Source of the DNA: Akkermansiaceae bacterium UBA6138
GTDB taxonomy: Bacteria; Verrucomicrobiota; Verrucomicrobiia; Verrucomicrobiales; DEV007
Direction: 5' to 3'
Length of the DNA: 46,038 bases
Assembly (NCBI GenBank): GCA_002422425.1
Contig: DIVG01000053.1
Coordinates: 1-46,038 of the forward strand
The notes under the pieces were generated by a model. That model was not told where the DNA came from, searched no databases, and saw only the letters and a list, made by a program, of their open reading frames with translations. How positions within the stretch are numbered: position 1 is the stretch's first letter; each line of letters opens with the position of its first letter. Shown here piece after piece: positions 1 through 9,098 of the stretch. The position numbers and the translations under genes are program-made.

Positions 1-3
1 TGT

Positions 4-24
4 ATTGAGGGCCTGGCCCTCAAT
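4..24. repeat. Perfect inverted repeat upstream of clpB
   Basis: Two 10-base arms (ATTGAGGGCC and GGCCCTCAAT) flank a single T, so the 21-base site is a perfect palindrome. No T-run follows on the + strand, so it is not a classic intrinsic terminator in that direction. It may end the gene left of the window or serve as an operator. The rest of bases 1-163 shows no gene, and I could not assign a convincing promoter for clpB there. Confidence 0.5.
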
Positions 25-163
25 TTGCCTTGCCCTTAACTGGACATCTCGATTGAAACTCAATCAAACGGTACTTAGTTTTTTTCGCATGAACCCAAGA
101 TTCGCGCATTCACTGGCAGCAGAAGCGTAGCGGAACTTTAAAAACGCGTGCACGTTGTCGAGC

Positions 164-2761
164 ATGAATCCGAATCAGTTTACCCACAAGCTACAGGAGG
201 CCTTTCAGGCAGCGCAGTCCTTGGCGACTTCAAGGAACCACACGGAACTTACCAGCGTGCATCTTCTCACTGCACTGCTTGCGCAGAGTGACGGCTCGAC
301 GCGTCCGATCCTGGAAAAGGCGGGGGGGCAAACGGCGGTGATCGAGGCGTCACTAACCCGCTTGCTCGAGAGGCTCCCGAGGGTGCACGGGAGCGCCGGT
401 CAGCAGGTCTTCATCGGCCAGGACGCCCGGGCGGTAATGAACGTAGCGGAAAAGACCCGTTCGGATATGCGGGACGAATTCACCAGCGTGGAACACGTTC
501 TCCTTGCGCTCACTCGGGAGGGTGCACCGGATCTCAAAGCGATTTTCAGAGAACAGGGCATCGACGAGAGCGCGATCAAAAACGCGATTACTGCGGTGCG
601 CGGTAGCCAGCGGGTTACTGATCAGGATCCGGAAGGAAAGTACCAGTCACTGGAAAAATACGGCACCGACCTTACCGCAATCGCCCGTCAGGGAAAAATC
701 GACCCCATCATCGGTCGGGACGAGGAGATCAGACGGGTCATGCAGATCCTTTCACGCCGGACAAAAAACAATCCGGTTCTTATTGGTGAACCGGGAGTCG
801 GAAAAACGGCTATCGCCGAAGGCCTCGCCCGGCGCATCGTAAGTGGCGATGTGCCGGAGTCACTCAAAAATAAAAGACTGATCTCCATGGATATCGGCTC
901 CATGGTCGCGGGCGCGAAGTACCGGGGGGAGTTCGAGGATCGGCTGAAGGCTTTCCTGAAAGAAGTCACCTCAAGTCAGGGCGAGATCATTCTTTTTATC
1001 GATGAACTTCACACGATCGTCGGAGCCGGAGCAAGCGAAGGCGCGGTTGATGCGTCCAACATGCTGAAGCCCCAGCTCGCCCGGGGGGAATTGCGCACGA
1101 TCGGGGCGACGACACTGGACGAGTATCGTAAATATATCGAGAAAGACGCCGCGCTGGAACGCCGATTTCAGCCAGTCATGGTCGATGAACCTTCAGTCGA
1201 GGACACGATCACGATCCTGCGCGGCATCAAGGAACGCTACGAAGTCCATCACGGCGTCCGCATTAAAGACTCGGCCATTGTCGCGGCAGCGAACCTGAGT
1301 GACCGCTACATCGCTGACCGGTTCCTTCCTGACAAAGCCGTTGATCTCATCGACGAAGCCGCGTCGCGCCTCAAAATCGAACTGGACAGCCTCCCTACTG
1401 AAATCGACCAACTTGAGCGCCAGGGCATGCAACTGGAGATGGAGCGTCAGGCGCTTGCCAAAGAGACAGATACCGGGAGCAGGGATCGCCTTCAAAAGGT
1501 GGTACGCGAAATGGCTGAACTGAAGGAAAAATCCGATGCTCTCCGCGCTCGGTGGCAGAGTGAAAAGTCGGTTATCGTCCGCGCCAATGCGGTTCAGGAG
1601 GAGATAGAGCAGCTGAAGAATGAACTGGAACGCAGTCAGCGCGAGGGTAATCTGGGGCGTGCCAGCGAGATTCAATACGGGCTACTCCCCGGAAAAGAGT
1701 CCGCACTGAAAGAGGCTCAGGCGCATCTTCAGACCATGCAGCACTCGACGCGCCTGCTGAAGGAAGAAGTGACGGAAGAGGATATTGCACAGGTTGTGAG
1801 CTCGTGGACGCACATTCCTGTCTCGCGCCTGCAGGAGGGCGAGAGATCCAAGCTCGTGAGCATGGAAACACGCCTCGCCGAGAGGGTGATCGGGCAGCGA
1901 AGAGCGGTGCTCGCGGTGGCAAATGCCGTGCGGCGCGCGCGGGCCGGTTTACAGGATGAAGACCGGCCAATCGGGTCTTTTCTCTTCCTTGGTCCTACCG
2001 GAGTGGGGAAGACGGAACTATCCCGCGCGCTCGCGGAGTTCCTCTTCGACGATGAAAACGCAATGGCCCGCATCGACATGAGCGAGTATATGGAGAAACA
2101 CTCCGTTTCGCGACTTATCGGTGCACCACCCGGCTATGTCGGTTATGAGGAAGGCGGTCAGCTCTCAGAGACAGTACGCAGAAAGCCTTATTCGGTTGTC
2201 CTTCTCGATGAAGTGGAGAAGGCGCATCCCGATGTCTTCAATGTGCTTCTGCAGGTGCTTGATGACGGTCGCATCACCGACGGTCAGGGGCGAACGGTGG
2301 ACTTCCGCAATACGGTCATCATTATGACAAGTAATATCGGGTCCGAATACATCATGTCCGAGAGTAATCCGGAGCAGCGCGAGGCTCTGGTGACAGGCGC
2401 GTTACGAAGCCATTTCCGGCCGGAGTTTTTAAACCGCATCGACGAAACCATTATTTTCGACAGGCTTTCCGAGGAGGATCTGGCCGAAATTGTAAAAATT
2501 CAAATAACGCGCGTCACGAAACGGCTCGACAGCCTCGGACTGGAGCTGGAGCTGACCCCGGCGGCCCTGGACCGGCTGGCAACGGAGGGCTACGACCCGG
2601 CCTACGGAGCCCGTCCCCTGAAGCGAGTCATTCAGCACCGACTGCTAGATCCACTCAGCCTGGACCTGCTTGAAGGCAGATTTAAGGAGGGGGACACGAT
2701 CCTCATTGACGCTACCGATGGCGGTCTGACCTTCACCAAAGGGCGAGGAGAGACGGAGTGA
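164..2761 (+). CDS. clpB: ClpB-type disaggregase (AAA+ chaperone)
   Basis: ClpB is the hexameric cytosolic ATPase that works with DnaK/DnaJ to pull proteins out of aggregates after heat stress. The 865-aa product has the full family plan: an N-terminal double Clp-N repeat (about 1-145), a first AAA+ domain with Walker A GEPGVGKT (about 208-215) and Walker B FIDELHT, a long coiled-coil middle domain (about 400-535), which separates ClpB from ClpA/ClpC, and a second AAA+ domain with GPTGVGKT (about 610) and LLDEVEKAHPD. Length matches the family (850-870 aa). I chose ATG 164, giving MNPNQFTHKLQEA, over the in-frame TTG at 155, because the family homology starts there. No clear ribosome site and no heat-shock promoter were recognised upstream. 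The gene stands alone and converges on the next one. Confidence 0.97.
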   Translation: MNPNQFTHKLQEAFQAAQSLATSRNHTELTSVHLLTALLAQSDGSTRPILEKAGGQTAVIEASLTRLLERLPRVHGSAGQQVFIGQDARAVMNVAEKTRSDMRDEFTSVEHVLLALTREGAPDLKAIFREQGIDESAIKNAITAVRGSQRVTDQDPEGKYQSLEKYGTDLTAIARQGKIDPIIGRDEEIRRVMQILSRRTKNNPVLIGEPGVGKTAIAEGLARRIVSGDVPESLKNKRLISMDIGSMVAGAKYRGEFEDRLKAFLKEVTSSQGEIILFIDELHTIVGAGASEGAVDASNMLKPQLARGELRTIGATTLDEYRKYIEKDAALERRFQPVMVDEPSVEDTITILRGIKERYEVHHGVRIKDSAIVAAANLSDRYIADRFLPDKAVDLIDEAASRLKIELDSLPTEIDQLERQGMQLEMERQALAKETDTGSRDRLQKVVREMAELKEKSDALRARWQSEKSVIVRANAVQEEIEQLKNELERSQREGNLGRASEIQYGLLPGKESALKEAQAHLQTMQHSTRLLKEEVTEEDIAQVVSSWTHIPVSRLQEGERSKLVSMETRLAERVIGQRRAVLAVANAVRRARAGLQDEDRPIGSFLFLGPTGVGKTELSRALAEFLFDDENAMARIDMSEYMEKHSVSRLIGAPPGYVGYEEGGQLSETVRRKPYSVVLLDEVEKAHPDVFNVLLQVLDDGRITDGQGRTVDFRNTVIIMTSNIGSEYIMSESNPEQREALVTGALRSHFRPEFLNRIDETIIFDRLSEEDLAEIVKIQITRVTKRLDSLGLELELTPAALDRLATEGYDPAYGARPLKRVIQHRLLDPLSLDLLEGRFKEGDTILIDATDGGLTFTKGRGETE

Positions 2762-2771
2762 AAAGGAGGGA

Positions 2772-2796
2772 ATCCCCTGCTCAACCCTCAGGGGAT
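2772..2796 (+). terminator. Hairpin after clpB, possible terminator
   Basis: Arms ATCCCCTG and CAGGGGAT pair over a 9-base loop, starting 10 bases after the clpB stop. No T-tract follows directly. A second imperfect GC hairpin (GGGCCGG/CCGGTCC, about 2810-2828) is followed by TGTTGTTT. The region lies between convergent genes, so a terminator is expected, but the sequence evidence is only moderate. Confidence 0.4.
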
Positions 2797-2927
2797 CCAA
2801 GCGGGACACGGGCCGGGACCCCGGTCCTGTTGTTTCGTGATGCCTGGGAACCGCGTCAGAAATTCACGGAACGGACCTGGAGCCCGCCGTAGCCCCCCCC
2901 CCTTCGATGCCGCACAGTTGAAACAGC

Positions 2928-4346
2928 TCAGCTACCATAAGAACGCTCGACGCGCTCGGCAACATCGCGATAGCCGTAATCGACGGCGTAGATTTGCTTG
3001 AGAGAGGCGAGATACTTGGGCAGGTTTTCCAGTTTCTCGTATAGGAGGCCGAGGTTGTAGAGGAGTTCTTTCTTGGTCTCGTCCATCACCTGAAGTTCGG
3101 CAATGGCCTCTTCGAACTGGCTCGCGGCGAGGTCGGTCATGTTCATTCGCTCGTAGCACTGCCCGAGCAGGTTCATAACCTTGATACGCAGGTTGGGACT
3201 CCGCTTTGCCTGCTGAAGGTGCTGAATCGCCTCGCGGAACTGGCCCGCGCGGAAGAGACGTGAGCCGAGCTCGTAGCGCAGCTCGTTGTCGGTGGGATTG
3301 CGGTCAACCCGCTCGCGCGATTCACTGATGAGCACCTCGATCTGCGACCTTTCCGCCTCGGTGAGCTGCTGACGATACTGTTCGATATCAGGATGGTCAG
3401 GGTTTTCATCGACGAAACGCTGAAGGGACTCAAGGTGATTTTTGTTCACCGTTTCGCGGATAGCGGCGACTTTTTTCTCGAGGGCGGGGTCGTTACTGCT
3501 GAGGTGGAAGGCCCACTCGTAAAACGAAAGGGCCGTTTCGAACTGCTCTAGCTCTTCGTAGGTATTGGCGAGACGCTTGGTCACTTCGAGATTGTTCTGA
3601 TCCTGCGCATACTCTGCGGAAAGGGCATCGGCCTGGGCCTGCAACATCTCGGGGGTCATCGCGGCGCGCCCTTTGCTCTCGAGGTCCTTGGAGGCGTCCT
3701 TGTCCTTGAGGAGATCCCGCCAGTCGCCTTCGCTGTCCCATTTCTGGGAGGCGATGGAACCTCTCGCGGTGGCGTCTTTGAACTTTTTCGTCGCCTCAAG
3801 ATCACTGCGGTTTTTGTCGACAATCTTGCCGAAAATCTCGGACGCTTTGTCGTAAATCTCACGACTCATGTAGAAGTCACCCAGCTTGTGGTAGAACTTC
3901 AGGTTATCAGGATCACCGCTGATGACTGTCTCGAGGGCGAAACCGGCCGTGGAGTAGAGTCCAGCGGCCGAGGCAGCTTCATAGAGCAGTTCATTTCCCT
4001 GGGCGTTGTAGGGATCGGAAGCGAGGACATCTTTCTCTAGCTGAGCCATGACGCCGAGCGGGTCTTTTTTGACCTGACCCTGCAATTTCATCACTTTAAG
4101 GGCTTCGCCACCCATCTTGACGCCGCGCTTGCCCTCATTTTCCTTGACTGCGGCGATGCGAAGACGCTTGCGACCGTCTAGAAAACCGGGCTCTTTCACG
4201 AGGATGGCTTGAATGAGGCTCACCGCGTAACTCCAGTTTCTGAGTTCCATCGCACTCTCGGCCTTCAAATAGAGCTTGCCCAGGTTGGCGGCCAGCTGGT
4301 GCTGGCGAACGTCGTCCTTAACTTGTGTATTTCCTTCTTCCGACAT
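2928..4346 (-). CDS. Tetratricopeptide-repeat protein
   Basis: The 472-aa product is almost wholly helical and shows repeated TPR signatures, for example LGDFYMSREIYDKASEIFGKI, LANTYEELEQFETALSFYEW, LGSRLFRAGQFREAIQHLQQ and LGLLYEKLENLPKYLASLKQ. TPR arrays are protein-binding scaffolds, and no enzyme domain is visible. There is no signal peptide or membrane segment with the chosen start, so it is probably cytosolic. I chose ATG 4346 (MSEEGNTQVKDD). The frame stays open upstream to 4466, but that 40-residue extension is Arg/Ser-rich, low in quality, and crosses what looks like the promoter region. The gene is convergent with clpB and divergent from the next gene. Its partner and function are unknown. 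Confidence 0.85.
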   Translation of the reverse strand: MSEEGNTQVKDDVRQHQLAANLGKLYLKAESAMELRNWSYAVSLIQAILVKEPGFLDGRKRLRIAAVKENEGKRGVKMGGEALKVMKLQGQVKKDPLGVMAQLEKDVLASDPYNAQGNELLYEAASAAGLYSTAGFALETVISGDPDNLKFYHKLGDFYMSREIYDKASEIFGKIVDKNRSDLEATKKFKDATARGSIASQKWDSEGDWRDLLKDKDASKDLESKGRAAMTPEMLQAQADALSAEYAQDQNNLEVTKRLANTYEELEQFETALSFYEWAFHLSSNDPALEKKVAAIRETVNKNHLESLQRFVDENPDHPDIEQYRQQLTEAERSQIEVLISESRERVDRNPTDNELRYELGSRLFRAGQFREAIQHLQQAKRSPNLRIKVMNLLGQCYERMNMTDLAASQFEEAIAELQVMDETKKELLYNLGLLYEKLENLPKYLASLKQIYAVDYGYRDVAERVERSYGS

Positions 4347-4556
4347 GATACTTCTGGTCTCAGATGAGATAAAAAATGGTGAAATTCCGGCACGCCTCCG
4401 CCGCTTCTGTTCAACAATAGCACGGCGCACGGGGGATGATCTAGCGAATGTTGCGAATTCGGACAACGAAAAAATTCGTCCGTTTTCCGGTTTTCCCCTC
4501 CCCGGAAGCGTTTACGCGACTTGCCATGAGAGAGTTTTTCCCGTTAGCTTAACGGA

Positions 4557-5066
4557 ATGCGTCGCCGGATCCTCATAGTGCTCACCCTTTTCGCCACCGT
4601 GATGTGGTGCTCTGCCGCGGGAAAGCAATACAAGCTCTATCTCGTCACCTTTCACCTTGAAGGGCAGGAGACGGACAATCCGAAAATGATTACGCCGGTT
4701 AAGCTGGGACAGGAGCACCGTCAGTATTTTTTCAGCAAAATCCCCACTTTCACAGACAAGGACATCGCCTGGTTTTATCCCTTCAGTGCCGCCGACGGAG
4801 TCTCGTTCGGAGCCGCTTTCCGAATGAAGGAGCATTCGACCGTCGAGCTGAAGGCGGTCACCCTGACGAATCAGGGGAAGCTCCTCGGGCTGCGGTGCTC
4901 TGACGCTCCGCTCCAGGCTGTACTTATCGATAAGCCCATTGAGGACGGCGTCGTCGTGATCTGGAGCGGCCTGCAACAGCGCCACCTCCAGGAGTTTCGG
5001 AAACGTTTTCCTCACGTTGATGACTTCAAGCCGAAGGCCGGCCCCCGTTACGCCTCCCCTGACTGA
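4557..5066 (+). CDS. Secreted protein of unknown function
   Basis: This 169-aa protein begins with a clear signal peptide (MRRRILIVLTLFATVMWCSAAG) with likely cleavage after CSA, so it is exported. The mature part (about 147 aa) is a mixed alpha/beta domain with no motif I recognise. It has a single Cys (GLRCSDA) and a charged, proline-containing tail. It lies 73 bases upstream of an M23 peptidase on the same strand, so co-expression is possible. I do not recognise the family. Confidence 0.75.
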   Translation: MRRRILIVLTLFATVMWCSAAGKQYKLYLVTFHLEGQETDNPKMITPVKLGQEHRQYFFSKIPTFTDKDIAWFYPFSAADGVSFGAAFRMKEHSTVELKAVTLTNQGKLLGLRCSDAPLQAVLIDKPIEDGVVVIWSGLQQRHLQEFRKRFPHVDDFKPKAGPRYASPD

Positions 5067-5139
5067 GAAAGCCGGAAGGGCTTGGCAAATTGGTTAAGAG
5101 ATGTTTATAGTAAACGGGGCTTCGGTCCGGCTTACTAAC

Positions 5140-6177
5140 ATGATTCCCCTTTCCTTACGCCTTCTCTTCCTCTGCTTTTCTCTCGCCGTCAGCCCTCTTG
5201 CAGCGGGGCCGATGGGGCTGGTGTTACCGACCGAAAACGACGCCATTTTTTCGAACGATCCCTCGCAGTTCTATATGTACACTGACAGGAACTTCGAAGG
5301 GGTTATCTCGAAACCATGGAGCGGCGGAGCCTACGGCTTCACCCGCAACCAGAAACGAACGGCAGCCGGGATTGTCATGACACGGCTCCACGAAGGAATC
5401 GACATTCGCCCGGTTCGTCGCGATCCATCGGGTGAGCCGCTTGATGAGGTGCGCTCGATCTCAAGCGGCACGGTCGTCTATGTGAGCGAATCGCCGGGGG
5501 CGAGTAATTACGGGCGCTACATCGTCGTACATCACGACTGGGGTTACGGCCCCTTTTTTTCCCTCTATGCCCACCTCAAATCATCGACTGTCGCGGCCGG
5601 TCAGTCGGTGAGGGCAGGCGAGGCGATAGGAAAAATGGGCTACACCGGAGCCGGCATCAACAAGGAGCGTGCCCACGTCCACGTCGAATTGAACATGATC
5701 CTGAGTGATCAGTTCAAGCGCTGGTATGACCGGCATTTCACGACGACAAACCGCCACGGGATTTTTAACGGCTTCAACCTCGCCGGAATGGATATCGCGG
5801 GGATCCTGATCGCGCACCATACCAATCCGCATCTGACGATCCCCGAGTATCTCGCGTCCCAAACTGAGGTGCACTACAAGGTTCTCGTGCCGAAATCGGG
5901 CGACCTTCCTTTCCTGCGGCGCTACCCTTTCCTGGGCCGCGACCTCGACCGAGTCGTCAAACCGACAAGCTGGGAGTTCTCGTTCGCCTCCACCGGCGTG
6001 CCTCTCGAGATCCGACCGAGTGAGCGGACGGTCTCCGGGCCGGTCGTTACTTATGTGAAACCTTCGACAATCAACCACGCCGACCTCACTGTTGACCGTC
6101 TCACCGGAACGGGGGATACCGCCACCCTGACACCATCAGGCACGCGCTACATGCAGCTCATAACGGACTCTTTTTGA
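5140..6177 (+). CDS. Secreted M23-family metallopeptidase
   Basis: M23 (LytM-type) enzymes are zinc peptidases that cut peptidoglycan cross-links, or act as regulators of amidases when degenerate. The 345-aa product starts with a signal peptide (MIPLSLRLLFLCFSLAVSPLAA). The domain covers about residues 60-190 and keeps the metal and catalytic residues: HEGID (His84, Asp88), YAHL (His145) and HVHVE (His179, His181). It therefore looks catalytically intact. The C-terminal 150 residues form an extra domain I cannot name. I chose ATG 5140 because the first signal-peptide residues follow it; the frame also opens at ATG 5101 with 13 more residues. Its stop lies only 5 bases from the stop of mnmA, so the genes are tightly convergent. 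Confidence 0.88.
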   Translation: MIPLSLRLLFLCFSLAVSPLAAGPMGLVLPTENDAIFSNDPSQFYMYTDRNFEGVISKPWSGGAYGFTRNQKRTAAGIVMTRLHEGIDIRPVRRDPSGEPLDEVRSISSGTVVYVSESPGASNYGRYIVVHHDWGYGPFFSLYAHLKSSTVAAGQSVRAGEAIGKMGYTGAGINKERAHVHVELNMILSDQFKRWYDRHFTTTNRHGIFNGFNLAGMDIAGILIAHHTNPHLTIPEYLASQTEVHYKVLVPKSGDLPFLRRYPFLGRDLDRVVKPTSWEFSFASTGVPLEIRPSERTVSGPVVTYVKPSTINHADLTVDRLTGTGDTATLTPSGTRYMQLITDSF

Positions 6178-6182
6178 AGCGC

Positions 6183-7262
6183 TCACGCGTGGATTTCCTC
6201 AAAGACTCCGCCACCGAGGAGCCGTTCGCCTTCATAAAAACCGCAGATCTGTCCGGGGGTGAGGGCCCGCTGGGGAATCGAACAGGTCAGTTCAACGGTC
6301 TCCTCGTCGAGAAAGCACACCTCGACAGGGATAGCGGCGGATCGATAGCGCGGCTGAATGAGGATATTTTGAGCCTCTGTCAGGGGACGATTCGTGACTG
6401 AGATACTCCCGACACGGCAGCGGGTCGCGTAGAGACCGGGCGCATCGGTCTCGTCAAAGGCGACGACGAGCTCCTTCGTCGCAGGCCGTTTTGCAACGAC
6501 GACATAGGCCTTCCCGAAGGTGTTCGAGGGCACCCCGAGGCCCTTGCGCTGACCGAGGGTGTGAAGATGAAGACCGCGATGTTCACCTACTTTTCTACCC
6601 TCGAGAGTGACGATGTTTCCCGGATCATCGGGGATGTAGTGGGCGAGAAAGTCTGCCATGCGGATGTCACCGATGAAACAAATGCCCTGGCTGTCCTTCT
6701 TGGCTGCCACGGGGATACCGAGACGCTCCGCTTCGAGTCGCACCTCGGGCTTGGGGAGATGGCCGATGGGGAAAAGAGCGGGCCTGATCTGCTCCTGCCG
6801 GAGGAGAGCGAGGAAGTAACTCTGATCCTTCCCCGGCGCGCCGCGGAGAATGTCAACCGAATCGTCGGAGTGTCGCTCGATCTGCGCGTAATGACCCGTC
6901 GCCAGAGATTCGAAGCCCTGGGCCGCCGCAAACTCGCGAAAGAGGCCGAACTTCATCTCCCGATTGCACATCACGTCCGGGTTCGGCGTGATCCCCTCGC
7001 GATAGCCAGCGAGAAGATAGTCAACGACGCGTTCGCGATACTGCTCGGTGAGGCTGAGGATGCGGAACTCGATCCCCAGGTAGTCGCACACGGCGCGTGC
7101 GTCACGGATGTCCTGCTCCCACGGGCAGTCGCCGGGGAGGCCCTCCTCATTGGTCCAGTTTTTCATGTAGGCACCGACGACCTCGTGCCCCTGCTCCAGG
7201 AGCAGGGCCGCCGCGACACTGGAGTCCACGCCTCCGGACATTGCTGCAAGGATCTTTGCCAT
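6183..7262 (-). CDS. mnmA: tRNA-specific 2-thiouridylase MnmA
   Basis: MnmA adds the sulfur of 2-thiouridine at the wobble base (U34) of Lys, Glu and Gln tRNAs, using ATP and a persulfide relay. The 359-aa product has the PP-loop SGGVDSS near its start, and the two conserved cysteines in the contexts NPDVMCN and GICFIGD, plus the family block HTLGQRKGLG. Length is normal (350-380 aa). The start ATG 7262 places the PP-loop at residue 9, as usual. The gene is not in an obvious operon: 205 bases separate it from the ABC ATPase upstream. Confidence 0.97.
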   Translation of the reverse strand: MAKILAAMSGGVDSSVAAALLLEQGHEVVGAYMKNWTNEEGLPGDCPWEQDIRDARAVCDYLGIEFRILSLTEQYRERVVDYLLAGYREGITPNPDVMCNREMKFGLFREFAAAQGFESLATGHYAQIERHSDDSVDILRGAPGKDQSYFLALLRQEQIRPALFPIGHLPKPEVRLEAERLGIPVAAKKDSQGICFIGDIRMADFLAHYIPDDPGNIVTLEGRKVGEHRGLHLHTLGQRKGLGVPSNTFGKAYVVVAKRPATKELVVAFDETDAPGLYATRCRVGSISVTNRPLTEAQNILIQPRYRSAAIPVEVCFLDEETVELTCSIPQRALTPGQICGFYEGERLLGGGVFEEIHA

Positions 7263-7467
7263 CGCCGAGCCTACAGCGGGAATGGGGGATTTTCAGCCAA
7301 TTATCTCAGCGGAAAGGTGATGAAAAATAGTCCAGTGGTGGACCTAGACGCCCTACCAAAAATTTTTGCCGAAAAAGGTGATTTTTCAGGGGTGGAGATT
7401 TGCTCGCTGCGCTCGTAGCGCGGATCAAGATCGAGTCAAAATTCCCCGCCGCTGGGTTGCTCCTCGG

Positions 7468-8967
7468 TCACGCCGCACTCGCGCCTCGCCCGGTCGCGAG
7501 GTGCATGATGGACTCTTCGAGCAACTCCGCGCGCGGCAGTTCACCGGCGAGACGACCCTCGTGCATCACAAGGACACGGTCCGACATGCCGATAACTTCC
7601 TCCATCTCGCTTGAGGCGAAAAGGATCGCGACCCCCTGACCGGAAAGTTCCTCCATCAGCGCGTAGATTTCCCGCTTCGCTCCGATGTCGATGCCGCGGG
7701 TCGGTTCGTCGAGGAGGAGGATGCCGGGCTTCATCGCGAGCCATTTCCCGAGGACAACTTTTTGCTGATTGCCGCCGGAAAGAAATCGCACGCTCTGCCG
7801 CGACGAGGGTGTTTTGATCCGCATCTTCGCGGTCATCTCTGCGGTGATCCGCCGCTCGGCCTCGAAGTTTAAAAATCCGGCGCACTGGTCACGTCCGAGC
7901 GAGGCGAGGCTGATGTTGTCGGCGACGGCCATGTCGATGATGAGCCCCTGCTGCTTGCGGTCCTCGGGCACGAGGGCGATCCCGGCGGCAATCGCGGCGC
8001 GCGGGTCGGTGATCCGCTTTTCCTCCCCCGCCACGGCGATGCACCCCTGCACGGCGGGAGTAATCCCGAAAAGCGTCGTGAGCAGCTCGGTGCGACCCGC
8101 CCCGACGAGACCGGCCAGTCCAACGATCTCCCCTGCCCTGACCTCAAAGTTTACCTCATGTCCCGGATGCGCAGGCGTCCGCAATCCTGACACGGACAGA
8201 ACGACATCACCCGGAGCCTCCGGAGTATGGGCGTAAAACTGCGAGAGATCGCGCCCCACCATTAGGCTGACCATGGCGTCATGGGTGATCCCGCCCCGCT
8301 CAAGCTCACCCGCGTTTTCCCCGTCGCGCAGCACGACGACCCGGTCGGCGAGCGCAATCACTTCGCCGAGACGGTGGGAAATATAAATGACGCTGACGCC
8401 GACGGAACGCAGGTCTTTGACGACCTCAAAAAGGCGTTCGGTCTCCTGCTGTGAGAGGCTCGAGGTCGGTTCGTCCATGATGAGGACACGGGCGTTCGTC
8501 GTAAGGGCCTTCGCAATTTCGACGAGCTGCCGGTGCCCGATCGGGAGATCGCCAACGAACGTGGCGGGACTGAGATCCAGACCGACGCGATCGAGATAGT
8601 CGCGCGAACGGCTCGCGATTTCTTTCTCATCGATAAGACCGAAGCGGGTCGGTTCGCGTCCGAGAAAAAGGTTTGCCCCAATGCTGAGATTCGTCGCGAG
8701 ATTTAGCTCCTGATGAATGAGAGCGATGCCGTGGGAGAGACCTTCCTCAACGGATCGGATTTCGATCTCTTTTCCCTCCATCCGAATCGTCCCCGTGTCG
8801 GGCGGCTGGACGCCGGCGAGTATTTTCATCAGCGTGCTCTTCCCGGCCCCGTTTTCACCGAGCACGGCAACGACCTCGCCCTCGCCCACGGCGAAACTCA
8901 CCTCGTGCAGCGCGCGAACGCCCGGGAACGATTTCCCGATTCCGGATACCTCCAGCAGTCGTAACAT
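7468..8967 (-). CDS. Sugar-type ABC transporter ATPase with two ABC domains (RbsA/MglA/XylG-like)
   Basis: This 499-aa protein is the double-ATPase subunit typical of CUT2 sugar importers (ribose, galactose, xylose type). The first ABC domain has Walker A GENGAGKST, Q-loop HQELNL, signature LPIGHRQ and Walker B LIMDEPTSSLS. The second has a degenerate Walker A (GLVGAGRTE, no GKS/T), the block LVPEDRKQQG, signature LSGGNQQK and Walker B LLLDEPTRGID. The degenerate second site is normal for the family. What is odd is the setting: no permease or periplasmic sugar-binding protein lies within 7 kb on either side. Substrate cannot be inferred. No ribosome site is evident before ATG 8967. Confidence 0.93.
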   Translation of the reverse strand: MLRLLEVSGIGKSFPGVRALHEVSFAVGEGEVVAVLGENGAGKSTLMKILAGVQPPDTGTIRMEGKEIEIRSVEEGLSHGIALIHQELNLATNLSIGANLFLGREPTRFGLIDEKEIASRSRDYLDRVGLDLSPATFVGDLPIGHRQLVEIAKALTTNARVLIMDEPTSSLSQQETERLFEVVKDLRSVGVSVIYISHRLGEVIALADRVVVLRDGENAGELERGGITHDAMVSLMVGRDLSQFYAHTPEAPGDVVLSVSGLRTPAHPGHEVNFEVRAGEIVGLAGLVGAGRTELLTTLFGITPAVQGCIAVAGEEKRITDPRAAIAAGIALVPEDRKQQGLIIDMAVADNISLASLGRDQCAGFLNFEAERRITAEMTAKMRIKTPSSRQSVRFLSGGNQQKVVLGKWLAMKPGILLLDEPTRGIDIGAKREIYALMEELSGQGVAILFASSEMEEVIGMSDRVLVMHEGRLAGELPRAELLEESIMHLATGRGASAA

Positions 8968-8984
8968 AAAGAGATTCTAGCAAA

Positions 8985-8996
8985 GGGTCGCGACCC
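8985..8996. repeat. Palindrome in divergent promoter region
   Basis: GGGTCGCGACCC is a perfect 12-base palindrome 18 bases upstream of the ABC ATPase start codon and 103 bases upstream of the RND adaptor. It lies in the only shared control region of two divergent genes, so it could be an operator. A chance GC-rich palindrome is an equal possibility. Confidence 0.3.
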
Positions 8997-9098
8997 GACC
9001 AGCTTTTTCACCGCAGCTCTGCAACGGATTTTCTACCGTCATCATGCGGGTCGTCCCGGGGCCTTTGAGGCTTCACCTTCCTTAAGCGGTTTGACTGT

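Noticed and set aside
53..77. TTGAAA and TACTTA as a promoter for clpB
   Set aside because: The spacing is 13 bases, too short for a sigma-70 promoter, and no heat-shock consensus fits.
7409..7421. Small hairpin GCGCT-cgt-AGCGC as terminator of the ABC ATPase gene
   Set aside because: Only 5 base pairs and no T-run follow on the minus strand.
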